From the NCBI RefSeq assembly GCF_011064615.1, contig NZ_JAALJH010000021.1, positions 1 through 64,000 on the forward strand: 64,000 bases of DNA, written 5' to 3'. The stretch comes from Aquisphaera insulae (GTDB lineage: Bacteria; Planctomycetota; Planctomycetia; Isosphaerales; Isosphaeraceae). Position numbers and translations under genes: made by a program. Positions 51,583 to 60,712 of the stretch are shown here, piece after piece. Within the stretch, counting starts at the first letter, position 1; each line of letters begins with the position of its first letter. Under the pieces are notes generated by a model, which worked only from the letters and a program-made list of their open reading frames with translations, ran no database searches and had not been told where the DNA came from.

Positions 51583-54500
51583 TTACCGTGTGTTCAGGGC
51601 CGCCTCGACCGCTACACCCCAGCGCTTGTGGGCCTGATGGACCAACCCGAGGCGGGTAGAGTTCGGCCGAATTCGTACGACGGCGTCGAGGAATGCGCCC
51701 AGCCGCCAGGAGCGATCCACGAGTTCGACGGGCGCCACGAGCGTGTGTTCGGCGTCGAGAGCCAGGGCCCCAGAGAACACGTCCGCGTCGAGGTCGGCCA
51801 GGGGCAAGTCGATGTGCGCCTGGATAATTCCGGCCAGTTCCCGCCTGCCTGCGTCATCGGCGAATTCCTCGAGGAGGCAGTAACGGACTGGGTCGCGGAA
51901 GTCCAGGTCGGGGCCTCGCAATAGGTCGGGGTCAATGTCTCGGCCGATCTTTAGGCTGACCGTCTGCCACAGATCCTCATGTTTGTAGAGCGAATCGACG
52001 ACACTAAGGACCGCGCGGGTCGTGAGCTGCTTCCTCTCCGCCTGACTCTCGACGGTCTGGAGAAGGTCCTCGAACAGGTCGCGGGCCCTCCTGAGCTTCT
52101 CGATGTGCGCCATTCGGTCGAGGAGCTCACGCCGCAACGGCAACAAGGACGGAGCGAGATGGAAGATGTGAGGGTCGCTCAGATCATAGGCCAGCGTCAG
52201 GAGCTGAAGGCGGTGGTTCAAGACGGCGGACCTGGACCGATTCCGGGACCGTTCGTGCCGGTCCAGCAACGCAGTGACGCCGAATTTCATGACGTTATGC
52301 AACGTCACCGCAGGCTTCACCAGCAGGAGGCCCATCGCCAGAGGATTCAGCCCGGGAAAGTCCCCTTCGGGGCGGGAGATCATCGGGAGGGGATACACGT
52401 AGTAGTCAAGCAGCCGGGAGGCCACTCTCTGGAGCGAGTCGAGGGGCTGACTGAGCAGCACGGCGTCGTAGTAGAACGACTTCGCCGCGGCCTCGAGCTG
52501 GCCGCTCGAGATCGGATGGTCGGGCATGGTCCCGTCGCGCAGAAGTAGGGCGGATAGGCGCTCCCACTGGGCGCTGCCGAAGAGTGCTTCGAGCTCCCAT
52601 TCCAGCGCCGGCGAGGTGGTTGGGCCGCCCAGGCGTGATCGGTCGAGGGCTTCTCGCCGGTCGAGGAATCGAATCGCCTGGCCGAGTTCCCGGTTGCGAA
52701 CCAGCCGCTGGCCCGTCTTCTTGTAAGCGCTCAGGAAATGCTCGACGGGGAGGAGCACGACGTCCGACGCCGGAACGGACGGCAGGGAGGCGAACCGCAT
52801 TAGCGCCGCGGCGGCCGGCGGCAAGTCGTCGATGTCGGGTTCGATCGAGGAGTAGGCTTGATTCAGGTCCGCCAGGGCGAGACCCGCACCATCCTCCGGC
52901 TGGCGGATCCAGAGGAGCCGGTGGTACATCGCCTCGGCGAGAACGGCCGACGGGCCGGTCCCGAAGTACGGCACGGCCAGGTCGCTGATCTTCCGGGCCT
53001 CCCCGGCCGAATCCTCGATCATGAGCTTGAGCATGGACCGACGCAGATCGCGGCGGTGGCGCACGCGGTCGGGGCCGTCGAGAGTTACCAACCACGAGTG
53101 GCCGGCCAGCTCGTCGAGGGCGAGGCGGGCCTCGACCTCGGTCATTGAGGGGAGATCAAGGGCCGGTCCGAGGACGTCGCGGATCAGGCCGGGAGTCACG
53201 AACCGGAGAATCAGGCCCGGCGCGGCAATCCTGCCGATCAGTCCGGAGCCCAGTCTGGCCAGCACCCTCCGGTAGATGATCCCGGCCGAGAGCTCTCGGC
53301 TCCCCGCACGCAGGTCGCGTTCCAGGGAGTCCACCGAGACCCGTCCGTCGATCGCCAGCCTGGCCAGCAGCCGCAACTCCAGCGGGCGCCGAGGCAGCCA
53401 GTCGGATCGGGCTAGAGCCTCGGCCAGCCCGGCCGGCACGCCGGACTTGCTCAGGAGTCTTCGGGACGCCCCCACGGGTAGGACATCGAGATGCAGGACG
53501 GGGTCGCCGGCCCGGTCCAGGAACGGGGCAAGGGAGTTGTCGAACAGCCGGCCGGAGAAGAGAACCTTCAATGGGATCGGCGCGAGGATGTTGCTGACCG
53601 TGTCAATCCAGCTCAGGAGCGCGTTCTGGGAGTCGCTGGAGGAGAGTATCTCCAGAGTGTCGAGCACCATGAGTACCGGTCGGTCCTCGACCCCGGCGTC
53701 CTTCAGTGCAACTCGGATCTGAAAAAGGAGGTCGTCCGTCGCCTGAGCATAACCGAGAGATTCGAGGCCCGCGTTACTCTGCTGAGCCGCCCAGTCACGG
53801 CCCCGGCGGAGCGTGCGGCGTGCCTCGCGGAGCTGGTCCGCCACCTCCGGATACTGGAGGCCGATTTGCCGGGCCATTTCGGTGCGAAGCCAGACGGTGT
53901 CGGCGGCATCGATCCCGGGGCGGTCGAAGTCGAAGACGACGAGGTTGGCCGTCCGGTCGCGATGGACACCTCGGAGGAACCGGGCCAGGAGCGCCGACTT
54001 GCCGGCCCCACCCAACCCGCTGAGGACCATGGCGGTCCACCCCGGCGAGGATTTCGGTGCCGCGGTCAGGAAGTCGCGGAGCGTACTCAGCTCGCGCTTG
54101 CGTCCCACGAAGGGACCGTCCAGGGTCAGGAATTCCCGGACGAACGCACCGGCGTCCAGCGTCCTCTCGATTTCGGCGGCGTCCGGCGCCGGCAAGCCGG
54201 CGGCTGCCAGGTCCTCGGCGATCAACCGGAGGCACCGAAGGTCGTCCGGCGACCGCCGACGCAACGACAGTTTCGGCCCCCGGCTCAGGGCCAGCCGCAG
54301 CAGCGTCCCGTAGTCGTCGGTCGCGGGGAGCTGCCGTTGGAGCACCGCTTTCAAGCGACCGGCCTCGGAGAGTCCCCGCAGCGCGGCGGCGCGGACCGCC
54401 GGCCTCATGATCCACCTCACCCGCCCGCCCGTCGTCTCGACGGTGAAGTTGCCGACCGCCCGGTTGAGGACGGCCTCGCGGATGGCCGGGGCATCGTCCG

Positions 54501-54732
54501 CGGCGAAGAGATCCTGCGGCTCGAACCGGCCGGCGACGGCGGCGAGTTCCTCGAACTCCTGGACCCGAGTCTTCACCTGATCCTCGGGCAGCTCAGGGGG
54601 TCGGGGTTCCTCGACTTTCGACGGGGCGATCTCCGGGCGCGGCGAGTCGGGGGACGCAGCCCGCCGACTCAGTAGGCGGAGGCGCCGGTCGACCTGGTTC
54701 GCCAGTTGGGTCATCAGGGTGTCGTTAGGCAC
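51583..54732 (-). CDS. STAND-type NTPase with unclassified N- and C-terminal regions
   Basis: A 1049-residue protein, the last gene of the operon, starting with GTG at 54732 (GGAG 7 bases upstream). Residues about 200-450 form a NACHT/AAA-like module: GPFVGRKRELSTLRDFL, Walker A GLGGAGKS (239-246), Walker B PVLMVLDTLE (352-361), and LKVLFSGRL as sensor-1. A winged-helix-like segment and about 550 mainly helical residues follow, without evident TPR, WD or LRR repeats. The first 190 residues are helical with a Pro-rich stretch. STAND NTPases act as signalling switches that oligomerise when a sensor part binds its target. The three trypsins upstream are candidate effectors. Confidence 0.82.
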   Translation of the reverse strand: MPNDTLMTQLANQVDRRLRLLSRRAASPDSPRPEIAPSKVEEPRPPELPEDQVKTRVQEFEELAAVAGRFEPQDLFAADDAPAIREAVLNRAVGNFTVETTGGRVRWIMRPAVRAAALRGLSEAGRLKAVLQRQLPATDDYGTLLRLALSRGPKLSLRRRSPDDLRCLRLIAEDLAAAGLPAPDAAEIERTLDAGAFVREFLTLDGPFVGRKRELSTLRDFLTAAPKSSPGWTAMVLSGLGGAGKSALLARFLRGVHRDRTANLVVFDFDRPGIDAADTVWLRTEMARQIGLQYPEVADQLREARRTLRRGRDWAAQQSNAGLESLGYAQATDDLLFQIRVALKDAGVEDRPVLMVLDTLEILSSSDSQNALLSWIDTVSNILAPIPLKVLFSGRLFDNSLAPFLDRAGDPVLHLDVLPVGASRRLLSKSGVPAGLAEALARSDWLPRRPLELRLLARLAIDGRVSVDSLERDLRAGSRELSAGIIYRRVLARLGSGLIGRIAAPGLILRFVTPGLIRDVLGPALDLPSMTEVEARLALDELAGHSWLVTLDGPDRVRHRRDLRRSMLKLMIEDSAGEARKISDLAVPYFGTGPSAVLAEAMYHRLLWIRQPEDGAGLALADLNQAYSSIEPDIDDLPPAAAALMRFASLPSVPASDVVLLPVEHFLSAYKKTGQRLVRNRELGQAIRFLDRREALDRSRLGGPTTSPALEWELEALFGSAQWERLSALLLRDGTMPDHPISSGQLEAAAKSFYYDAVLLSQPLDSLQRVASRLLDYYVYPLPMISRPEGDFPGLNPLAMGLLLVKPAVTLHNVMKFGVTALLDRHERSRNRSRSAVLNHRLQLLTLAYDLSDPHIFHLAPSLLPLRRELLDRMAHIEKLRRARDLFEDLLQTVESQAERKQLTTRAVLSVVDSLYKHEDLWQTVSLKIGRDIDPDLLRGPDLDFRDPVRYCLLEEFADDAGRRELAGIIQAHIDLPLADLDADVFSGALALDAEHTLVAPVELVDRSWRLGAFLDAVVRIRPNSTRLGLVHQAHKRWGVAVEAALNTR

Positions 54733-54744
54733 GGAGGTCTCCGG

Positions 54745-56640
54745 TCAGTCTTCTTGGGACTCGGCGGCATCCAGGTAATCCTTGATCGCCAGGGCCACTC
54801 GAACGGCCAGGTTCTGGGCGGCGGTCGGCCGCCTGGCCGGGTCGTTCCAGAGCTCCAGGTAGTCCTGATGCAGGCCCCTTGCGCGGGCGGGGAGGCCGAG
54901 CGCGCCAGGATCCAGTCCGACCTGGACGACTCTCTGGCGGAGGTATTGCAGCACGTCACTCCTGGAGATCGCCGAGACGGAATGTATCTTCGCGGCCAGC
55001 CGGAGGTCCTCGGCCAGGTTCCCCTCCATCCCATCGAGGAGGAACCGCAACCACGGGTTGGTCAGTGCTTGCTGGTACAGCAGGTAGAGCACTTGAGACG
55101 TACCCTCGCCGAACACGCGGCAGGAATTCAGGTCCCTTAGGATCACCCAGGCTAGCCGGCCCTGCCGGGCGGCATCAAGCCTCGCGATGATGGCCGGCAC
55201 GAGGACATCCTTGTACCAGTTCGAGCGAGTCGAATCCGTCTTCTCCGCGGCCGGGAGGGTCGGCAGCTCCGAACCGGCCCGGCTGCAGAGGTGTCGAGCG
55301 AACTCCTCTGCCGACCGGGCCACGTCCACCGGAGCATCGAGGGGGAGCTTGAGGTGGTTGGCGACGGGCAGCACGACCTCAGCGGCACGAGCCCGCCACG
55401 TCTTGCCCGAGCCGGGGTATCCCTGGACACTCACGACGCGGGCGCCTCCCGGCAACGCCGCGGCCCACAGGTCGGTCAGGAAGCTCCCGCAGCCGAGGAC
55501 GAGGTGATTTCGAAATCGTTCATCCGGATAGGCGTCTCCCAGGGTCCAAATCGGGGCCTCGGTCGGGTCCAGGGGCGGTAACTTGTTCGGGTCATCGTTG
55601 ATCGTCTTGCAGATGGCCATCGTCGGCACCCCTCGGTTGACGGCCCCCCCATTCCCACCCCCGTTCTGCCACACCCCCTGATGCACTCCGAACAGGTTGA
55701 AGTCTTGGTCGAGGCACGGCCCGCCGGAAGCACCGTGGTTGGCATTGACCGAATGCAGGAACCGCAGGCGCGGCACGAACTCGCGATCGGCGGCGCCCGC
55801 CTCAACGATCTCGTGATCGTGGTATCGCTGCGCGGCGCCGTTCGCGTACTGGAAGATCGTGACACGCGTCCTGGCCCGAGGGACCGGGATCCGGGCATCC
55901 ATCGGAGCCCAGCTCCGTTCGAGCCCGATCGGCTCGGCGAGCCGGATGATGGCGAAATCCCATTTCCCGTCGAGTTCACCCCGATCCGCCGGCAGCGTGT
56001 TCTGGAGCTCAACATCGTGACACGGCCGGAACATCGGGCACCAGTTCCTATGGGGCCGGACTTGCCGGGCAGGGTGATAAGCCAGGCCCTGACTTCGGGG
56101 CAGGGCGACGACGTCGAAGTCGATCCATAGACGCCCGGTCGCGTCCTTGATGGGCGCGTACCCGCCGAGATCCCGCCGAAACAGCGTAGCGACCACATGC
56201 CAGGCCGTCAGGAACAGGTGCGGGGCGATGAGCAACCCGGTTCCCGTCAGCGCCCCATCCACGACGACACTCCCCGTCCACCGGCTGTTGTTCATCAGGC
56301 CGCGGTAGGCCACGGCGGGGTGGAAGAGGCCCTGGGCCGTGTTGACGATCGCCTGGAGCGCGGCATCGTTCGTGGTCGACAGCCGATCCTCGCGGAGCTC
56401 GCCGTTCTCGCGGTCGCTCAGGATCAGCTCGACGATCAGGGCATCCAGCCAGCCGTCCTGGCTGGCGCGGGTCACCGCGTCCTGGAACGCCTGGGCGTCG
56501 TCGGCCGCCTGGGTGATGGCCGCCAGGAACAGGCGATCCTTCAGGGGGATGTCCGCCTCCCTCTGGGCGCGGAGGATGATGTCGGCGAACTCATCGCGCG
56601 AGGCGGTGACGGCCCTGGCGATCTGACTCGGCGTGAGCAC
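54745..56640 (-). CDS. EAD-like domain, trypsin-like protease and P-loop protein
   Basis: A 631-residue protein without signal peptide, starting at GTG 56640 with AGGGGATC upstream. Residues 1-95 are helical (FLAAITQAADDAQAFQDAV, QDGWLDALIVELI) and resemble an effector-associated death-like adaptor domain (EAD1 type). Residues about 110-345 are a trypsin-like domain with His 148 (FLTAWHVV), Asp 228 (KWDFAIIRL) and Ser 305 (NHGASGGPC), a complete triad. Residue 407 on has a P-loop, GYPGSGKT, in a region that resembles an AAA/STAND start. The EAD assignment is inference from pattern. It lies 12 bases before the STAND gene. Confidence 0.82.
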   Translation of the reverse strand: MLTPSQIARAVTASRDEFADIILRAQREADIPLKDRLFLAAITQAADDAQAFQDAVTRASQDGWLDALIVELILSDRENGELREDRLSTTNDAALQAIVNTAQGLFHPAVAYRGLMNNSRWTGSVVVDGALTGTGLLIAPHLFLTAWHVVATLFRRDLGGYAPIKDATGRLWIDFDVVALPRSQGLAYHPARQVRPHRNWCPMFRPCHDVELQNTLPADRGELDGKWDFAIIRLAEPIGLERSWAPMDARIPVPRARTRVTIFQYANGAAQRYHDHEIVEAGAADREFVPRLRFLHSVNANHGASGGPCLDQDFNLFGVHQGVWQNGGGNGGAVNRGVPTMAICKTINDDPNKLPPLDPTEAPIWTLGDAYPDERFRNHLVLGCGSFLTDLWAAALPGGARVVSVQGYPGSGKTWRARAAEVVLPVANHLKLPLDAPVDVARSAEEFARHLCSRAGSELPTLPAAEKTDSTRSNWYKDVLVPAIIARLDAARQGRLAWVILRDLNSCRVFGEGTSQVLYLLYQQALTNPWLRFLLDGMEGNLAEDLRLAAKIHSVSAISRSDVLQYLRQRVVQVGLDPGALGLPARARGLHQDYLELWNDPARRPTAAQNLAVRVALAIKDYLDAAESQED

Positions 56641-56661
56641 GGTGGCGATCCCCTGACCGTC

Positions 56662-57861
56662 CTACGGGCGATTGGAGAACTCAACATGATACCGGTCGAG
56701 GGCGTCCAGGAGTTTCTCGCCCGCCTCGCCCCGGGCGGGCAAGGCCAGTCCGAGGACGTGACCCCAGTTCTCGGCCGGCTCGGTGCTGGTCCCGCCGTAA
56801 TGGATGGCCAGCAGGCCGAGCGACGTGCCGGCCCTGACGATGGCCGAACCCGAATTGCCGCCCAGCGTCGTCGCGTCGTGGGCCGCCGTCCATGCGGCCG
56901 TTGAGCGTCTTGATGCGATCGTCTGGCCGGGGGCCAACCGCTTGTAACCGAACAGCAGGTCGAACAGCCGGTCCAGCAGGGTCGGGGTGTAGAGCCCCGG
57001 GTCCGGCCGGTAAGGGTATCCGATCGCATACACGGGCGGTCCTCCTGCGCCGACCCTGACGGGGGCGGCATCCACGCTCATGACGAACCGCGACCCACCG
57101 CCGGCCGGGGGAGGCTCCAGCTCGATCACCGCCAGGTCAAGCCTGCCATGATCGGCGTCGTACGGATCCACCGGCTGATCGCCGACGAAAGCGACCTTCT
57201 TGAGCTTGCGGCGACCGATCGTTGCATGACCCCGATACTCGTGACCGAAGTCGATGGCCGCGTCTCCGATCGAATTCCCGAGGAGGCCGATCGTTCTCCC
57301 GGCCAGCATCTGGACGACGTGGCGGTTGGTCAGGATCAGGTCATCGTGGATCAGCACTCCGGTGCCGGCGTAGCCTCCGATCAACCCCGGGGCGTCGATC
57401 CGGCCGATGCAGGTAATCGCCTTCTCCAGGTCGTGCTCGTCGGCGTAAAGAGAATCATCCCACCGGCCGAGCGGGCTGCTCCGCATATCCACGCGTCCGT
57501 CCCTGACCAGGAACGACGGCCGGCCGTCGGGCCGGATAATGGCCTCCAGGTCGGCTAGCAGCTCGGGCCGCCGTTCGAACTCGGCGTCCTTGCCGACCAG
57601 CCTCAGGGCCCGGTCGCCTCGCTCGACGATCTCGGCAACCAGGCCCTTCTCAACTGGGCCGTCGTCGAGGTACTCCTTGACGATGCGGAGGAGCTCGCAC
57701 TCGGTCCGACCGACAATCTCTCGGATGACCACCCTGTCGATCGGCCCGTCGTCCACCGGCGCCGGGCCTGGCATCGATTCCAGGTCGGCGAACTCCCCCC
57801 GGCCCGCGGGCATCATCGAGCGGAGCCGTCGCAGCCGATCGCTGACGGAGTCGTCTAGCAT
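56662..57861 (-). CDS. Trypsin-like serine protease with helical N-terminus
   Basis: A 399-residue cytoplasmic-looking protein. Residues 1-130 are helical and acidic (VIREIVGRTECELLRIVKEYL, ELLADLEAIIRPDG). The second half is a trypsin fold: His 181 (ILTNRHVV), Asp 242 (RLDLAVIEL), and Ser 337 (TTLGGNSGSAIV). No signal peptide or membrane helix is seen. It is 34 bases downstream of the trypsin-PLD gene and 21 bases upstream of the EAD-trypsin gene. The helical N-terminus may be an adaptor that recruits it to another protein of the operon. Confidence 0.85.
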   Translation of the reverse strand: MLDDSVSDRLRRLRSMMPAGRGEFADLESMPGPAPVDDGPIDRVVIREIVGRTECELLRIVKEYLDDGPVEKGLVAEIVERGDRALRLVGKDAEFERRPELLADLEAIIRPDGRPSFLVRDGRVDMRSSPLGRWDDSLYADEHDLEKAITCIGRIDAPGLIGGYAGTGVLIHDDLILTNRHVVQMLAGRTIGLLGNSIGDAAIDFGHEYRGHATIGRRKLKKVAFVGDQPVDPYDADHGRLDLAVIELEPPPAGGGSRFVMSVDAAPVRVGAGGPPVYAIGYPYRPDPGLYTPTLLDRLFDLLFGYKRLAPGQTIASRRSTAAWTAAHDATTLGGNSGSAIVRAGTSLGLLAIHYGGTSTEPAENWGHVLGLALPARGEAGEKLLDALDRYHVEFSNRP

Positions 57862-57895
57862 GGAAATCCCCGGTTTCGGAGGGACGGAACGGATC

Positions 57896-60685
57896 TCAAT
57901 CGTCGGCCCCCAGATCCGACAGCCAGACCCGTCGGAACCTCGGCACCGAGGCGAAGCCGACGGACTCGGTCATCGCGAATTCAGGCACGAACCGTCGTGG
58001 GCGGATCGGTGACGCACGCTGCCAGTCGAGCTCGAACGCATCGGCGTAGTATCCGGCCACATCCACATTGTCGAAGATCAGCGAGGCGTCCCGGTTGAGG
58101 GTCACCCCGGGCTTGCTCCAGTTATGGCTCCCGATCAGGATCCGTTGTCCGTCCACGATCATCCCCTTGGTGTGGTGGTCCTCCATCCCCCGGAGCCGAT
58201 TGGCGATATCCACGTCCTTCGACTTGAAATACCATGCGGTGTGGGTCGGTGAGGAGAAATCCTTGCTCCCCCTGACCCCCGATCGGAGGATGACCCGGGC
58301 ATCGTCGAGCGTCTTCATTTTCGTCGTCAGGGCGTCGATCAGGTCGTCGATGAATCCTCGCCGGACGCGCGGATTTGACGGCATTCCGATGTACGGAATC
58401 TGAAAGAGCAGGCTTCGCCGGGCGGACCGGATCAGCTCCAACACGGCCTCCGAATAGACCGCCCCCTCGCGATCGGGCGTCATCAGCGGTCTGACGCGAA
58501 TGCGACCGCGGATCGTCCGCGGCGGCTTGACCCGGCCCGGCGGCCGGCGTTCCAGCTCGACTTCCTCCTCCATGGGCGCCAGGACGAACGACTCGTCGAG
58601 CTGACTTTGGGGCAATTCCCGGCCGCCGAGTTCCTCCGACCGGAGGTAGTCCTGGACGATGTGGTTGCGGAATCGATCTGCCAGCGTGGAGTTGGTCACG
58701 ACCACATGCCATTCGCGATTGCCCGGGAGGTCCTCGTCGGCTGCGTTGTCGCGCTGGTCCTGGGTCACGATCGGCTGACTCGAGTCGGGTTTCCAGTTTC
58801 CCGACGACAGCCAGAACTTGCCATCGTCCCGCACGGCGACCTTCGTGTGATACGACTTGGCCATCAGTCCGTTGCCCCCGCCCGGCGCGACGATGCGGTG
58901 GAAGTGGAATCGATCCGCCCATTCCTCGAACACGGCGACCCGGTCGAATTCGCCCTCGCCGCCGTCAAACCGCGAGAACGTCCGGTAGTCCAGCACCAGC
59001 CGGAGCTTCGTCCCCGCCTCGAGCCGAGCCTGGATCGCGTCCTTGATGTGGGTGGCGTGGAACTCGAACATCGAGGCGGTCAGCCCGTCGCCGGTGCCGT
59101 CGAGGAACTCCTCGAGCTTCTCCCAGGAGTACTCGGGGCCGACGTGCAGGATCAGCTCCATCTCCTCCTCGATCGGATCGAACGAGAACTCTGGGCCGGT
59201 CCGGGCGTCGTCGTCGTAGGCGATTTCCTCGACGGCCTCCTGGGCGGGGAGTGCCTCGACCTGCTCGGCCACATCGGCCGGGAAGTAGTGGACCGGCACG
59301 CCCAGCACCCGGGACGGGCCGGCCCCTCGCGCGGCGGCGAGCCGGTCGGGGCGGACGGACGCGGCCACGAACGGGCGATCGCCGATCCGCCCATCGACGT
59401 CCTCGAAGCCGACGCGGGCCGCCACGACGTCCGCCGGCCGCGAGGCCCAGAACGCCCGGACCGCCTCCTCGGTCTGCGCCACCGTCGGGATCGACGGCTC
59501 GTCGCCCGTCGCCGGAAGCCCAGCCGTCGCCGGAGTCCCCGCCCCGAGGACGACCGGCGTCCCCAACGAAAGGGTCAGCGTCAGCGGGATCATGACGCCG
59601 ACAGCGCCCGGCGGCGTCCCGGCCAGGACCACCGGCGCTCGGTCGGGGGGCGGTGCGGCGGGGGGCGGAATCTCGCGGATGTCCGGCGGTTGCCGCCACC
59701 GCTCGCGGCGGATGTATTCCGAGAGCGTCGTGGCCCGGACCGCATAGTTGGCCTCCTGGTACAACCCGGCGAAGTGGAGGCCGACGGCGTTCCCTTTCAG
59801 GTCGAGCACGACCGAGCCCGAGTTCCCGCCGAGCGTCGTGCAGTCGTGCTCCATCGCCCCGCCCCGCGTCCCCATGCCCAGCCCGGGGGCCGCCCGTTTG
59901 ACGTCGAACTTGCCGCGATACAATCGCTCCATCAGCGCCTGATCGGGGATGACCCGACGACTCGCCCGCGCCGGGAAGCCGACGACGCAGACCGGCACAT
60001 CCACGCCGGCATCGGTGGCGGCGATCGGGATGAACCGCGGCGTGCCGTCGGCGGCCCGCCGCGCCACCCGGAGGAAGGCGATGTCGTTTGGGCCCGACTC
60101 GGGCTCGATGTAGAGCACTTCCTGGATCGCGAGGACCTCCTCGGGCCGCGGCGGTGGGTCGTCATACTCGTGGGAGTAGCACCAGGACGCCTGGATTGGC
60201 TGCCCCGCGATGCGCGAGCTGAAGGCGAACCTCCGCCCGTCCCAGAGCGCGATCAGCGAGGCCACATGGCGGTTGGTGACCACGATATCCTCGGCCACGA
60301 ACCATGCGGTGCCGACGAAGTCGGTACCGGGGAAGTTGACGACGTCGATCCGCCCGACCAGCGGCAGCACGGGCGCCAGCCTGTTCGACGCCGCGTCGAG
60401 CTGCCGGACCAGGTCGACGGCCTCGGGGCCGAGCGCCGCGACCTCGGCCGTGTCGAACGACCTACCTCGGACGAACAGGACGGGCCTCTCGTCGTTGACG
60501 ATCGTCTCCAGGACCCGCTCCCGGGCGCGGCGCCGACCGTCCCGAGTGGTCGATTCGGCCTGGGCAGTTTTCGGGGCGAGGGACCTCTGGTACTGGTCCC
60601 GGAGCTCCGGTCGTCGGGCGATCAGGCGGTTGACGAAATCCTCGTTGTGGGCGGCACGCTGGGAGGCACGGCGGTCATGGTCCAC
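57896..60685 (-). CDS. Trypsin-like protease fused to a phospholipase D-family domain
   Basis: A 929-residue protein starting at GTG 60685 with GGAGGA 6 bases upstream. The N-terminal third has a trypsin triad: His 140 (VVTNRHVA), Asp 201 (NDIAFLRV) and Ser 289 (TTLGGNSGSVVL). A Pro/Ala-rich linker leads to a PLD-type double domain with HKD motif one at 613-615 (SYHTKVAVRDDGKFWLSSGN) and HKD motif two at 838-840 (HHTKGMIVDGQRILIGSHN). Both His-Lys pairs are intact, so phosphodiester cleavage of lipid or nucleic acid is plausible. No signal peptide. A protease and a PLD in one chain suggest a two-warhead effector. Confidence 0.85.
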   Translation of the reverse strand: MDHDRRASQRAAHNEDFVNRLIARRPELRDQYQRSLAPKTAQAESTTRDGRRRARERVLETIVNDERPVLFVRGRSFDTAEVAALGPEAVDLVRQLDAASNRLAPVLPLVGRIDVVNFPGTDFVGTAWFVAEDIVVTNRHVASLIALWDGRRFAFSSRIAGQPIQASWCYSHEYDDPPPRPEEVLAIQEVLYIEPESGPNDIAFLRVARRAADGTPRFIPIAATDAGVDVPVCVVGFPARASRRVIPDQALMERLYRGKFDVKRAAPGLGMGTRGGAMEHDCTTLGGNSGSVVLDLKGNAVGLHFAGLYQEANYAVRATTLSEYIRRERWRQPPDIREIPPPAAPPPDRAPVVLAGTPPGAVGVMIPLTLTLSLGTPVVLGAGTPATAGLPATGDEPSIPTVAQTEEAVRAFWASRPADVVAARVGFEDVDGRIGDRPFVAASVRPDRLAAARGAGPSRVLGVPVHYFPADVAEQVEALPAQEAVEEIAYDDDARTGPEFSFDPIEEEMELILHVGPEYSWEKLEEFLDGTGDGLTASMFEFHATHIKDAIQARLEAGTKLRLVLDYRTFSRFDGGEGEFDRVAVFEEWADRFHFHRIVAPGGGNGLMAKSYHTKVAVRDDGKFWLSSGNWKPDSSQPIVTQDQRDNAADEDLPGNREWHVVVTNSTLADRFRNHIVQDYLRSEELGGRELPQSQLDESFVLAPMEEEVELERRPPGRVKPPRTIRGRIRVRPLMTPDREGAVYSEAVLELIRSARRSLLFQIPYIGMPSNPRVRRGFIDDLIDALTTKMKTLDDARVILRSGVRGSKDFSSPTHTAWYFKSKDVDIANRLRGMEDHHTKGMIVDGQRILIGSHNWSKPGVTLNRDASLIFDNVDVAGYYADAFELDWQRASPIRPRRFVPEFAMTESVGFASVPRFRRVWLSDLGADD

Positions 60686-60712
60686 GGTCGAATCCTCCGG
60701 CGCAGGCGGGTT

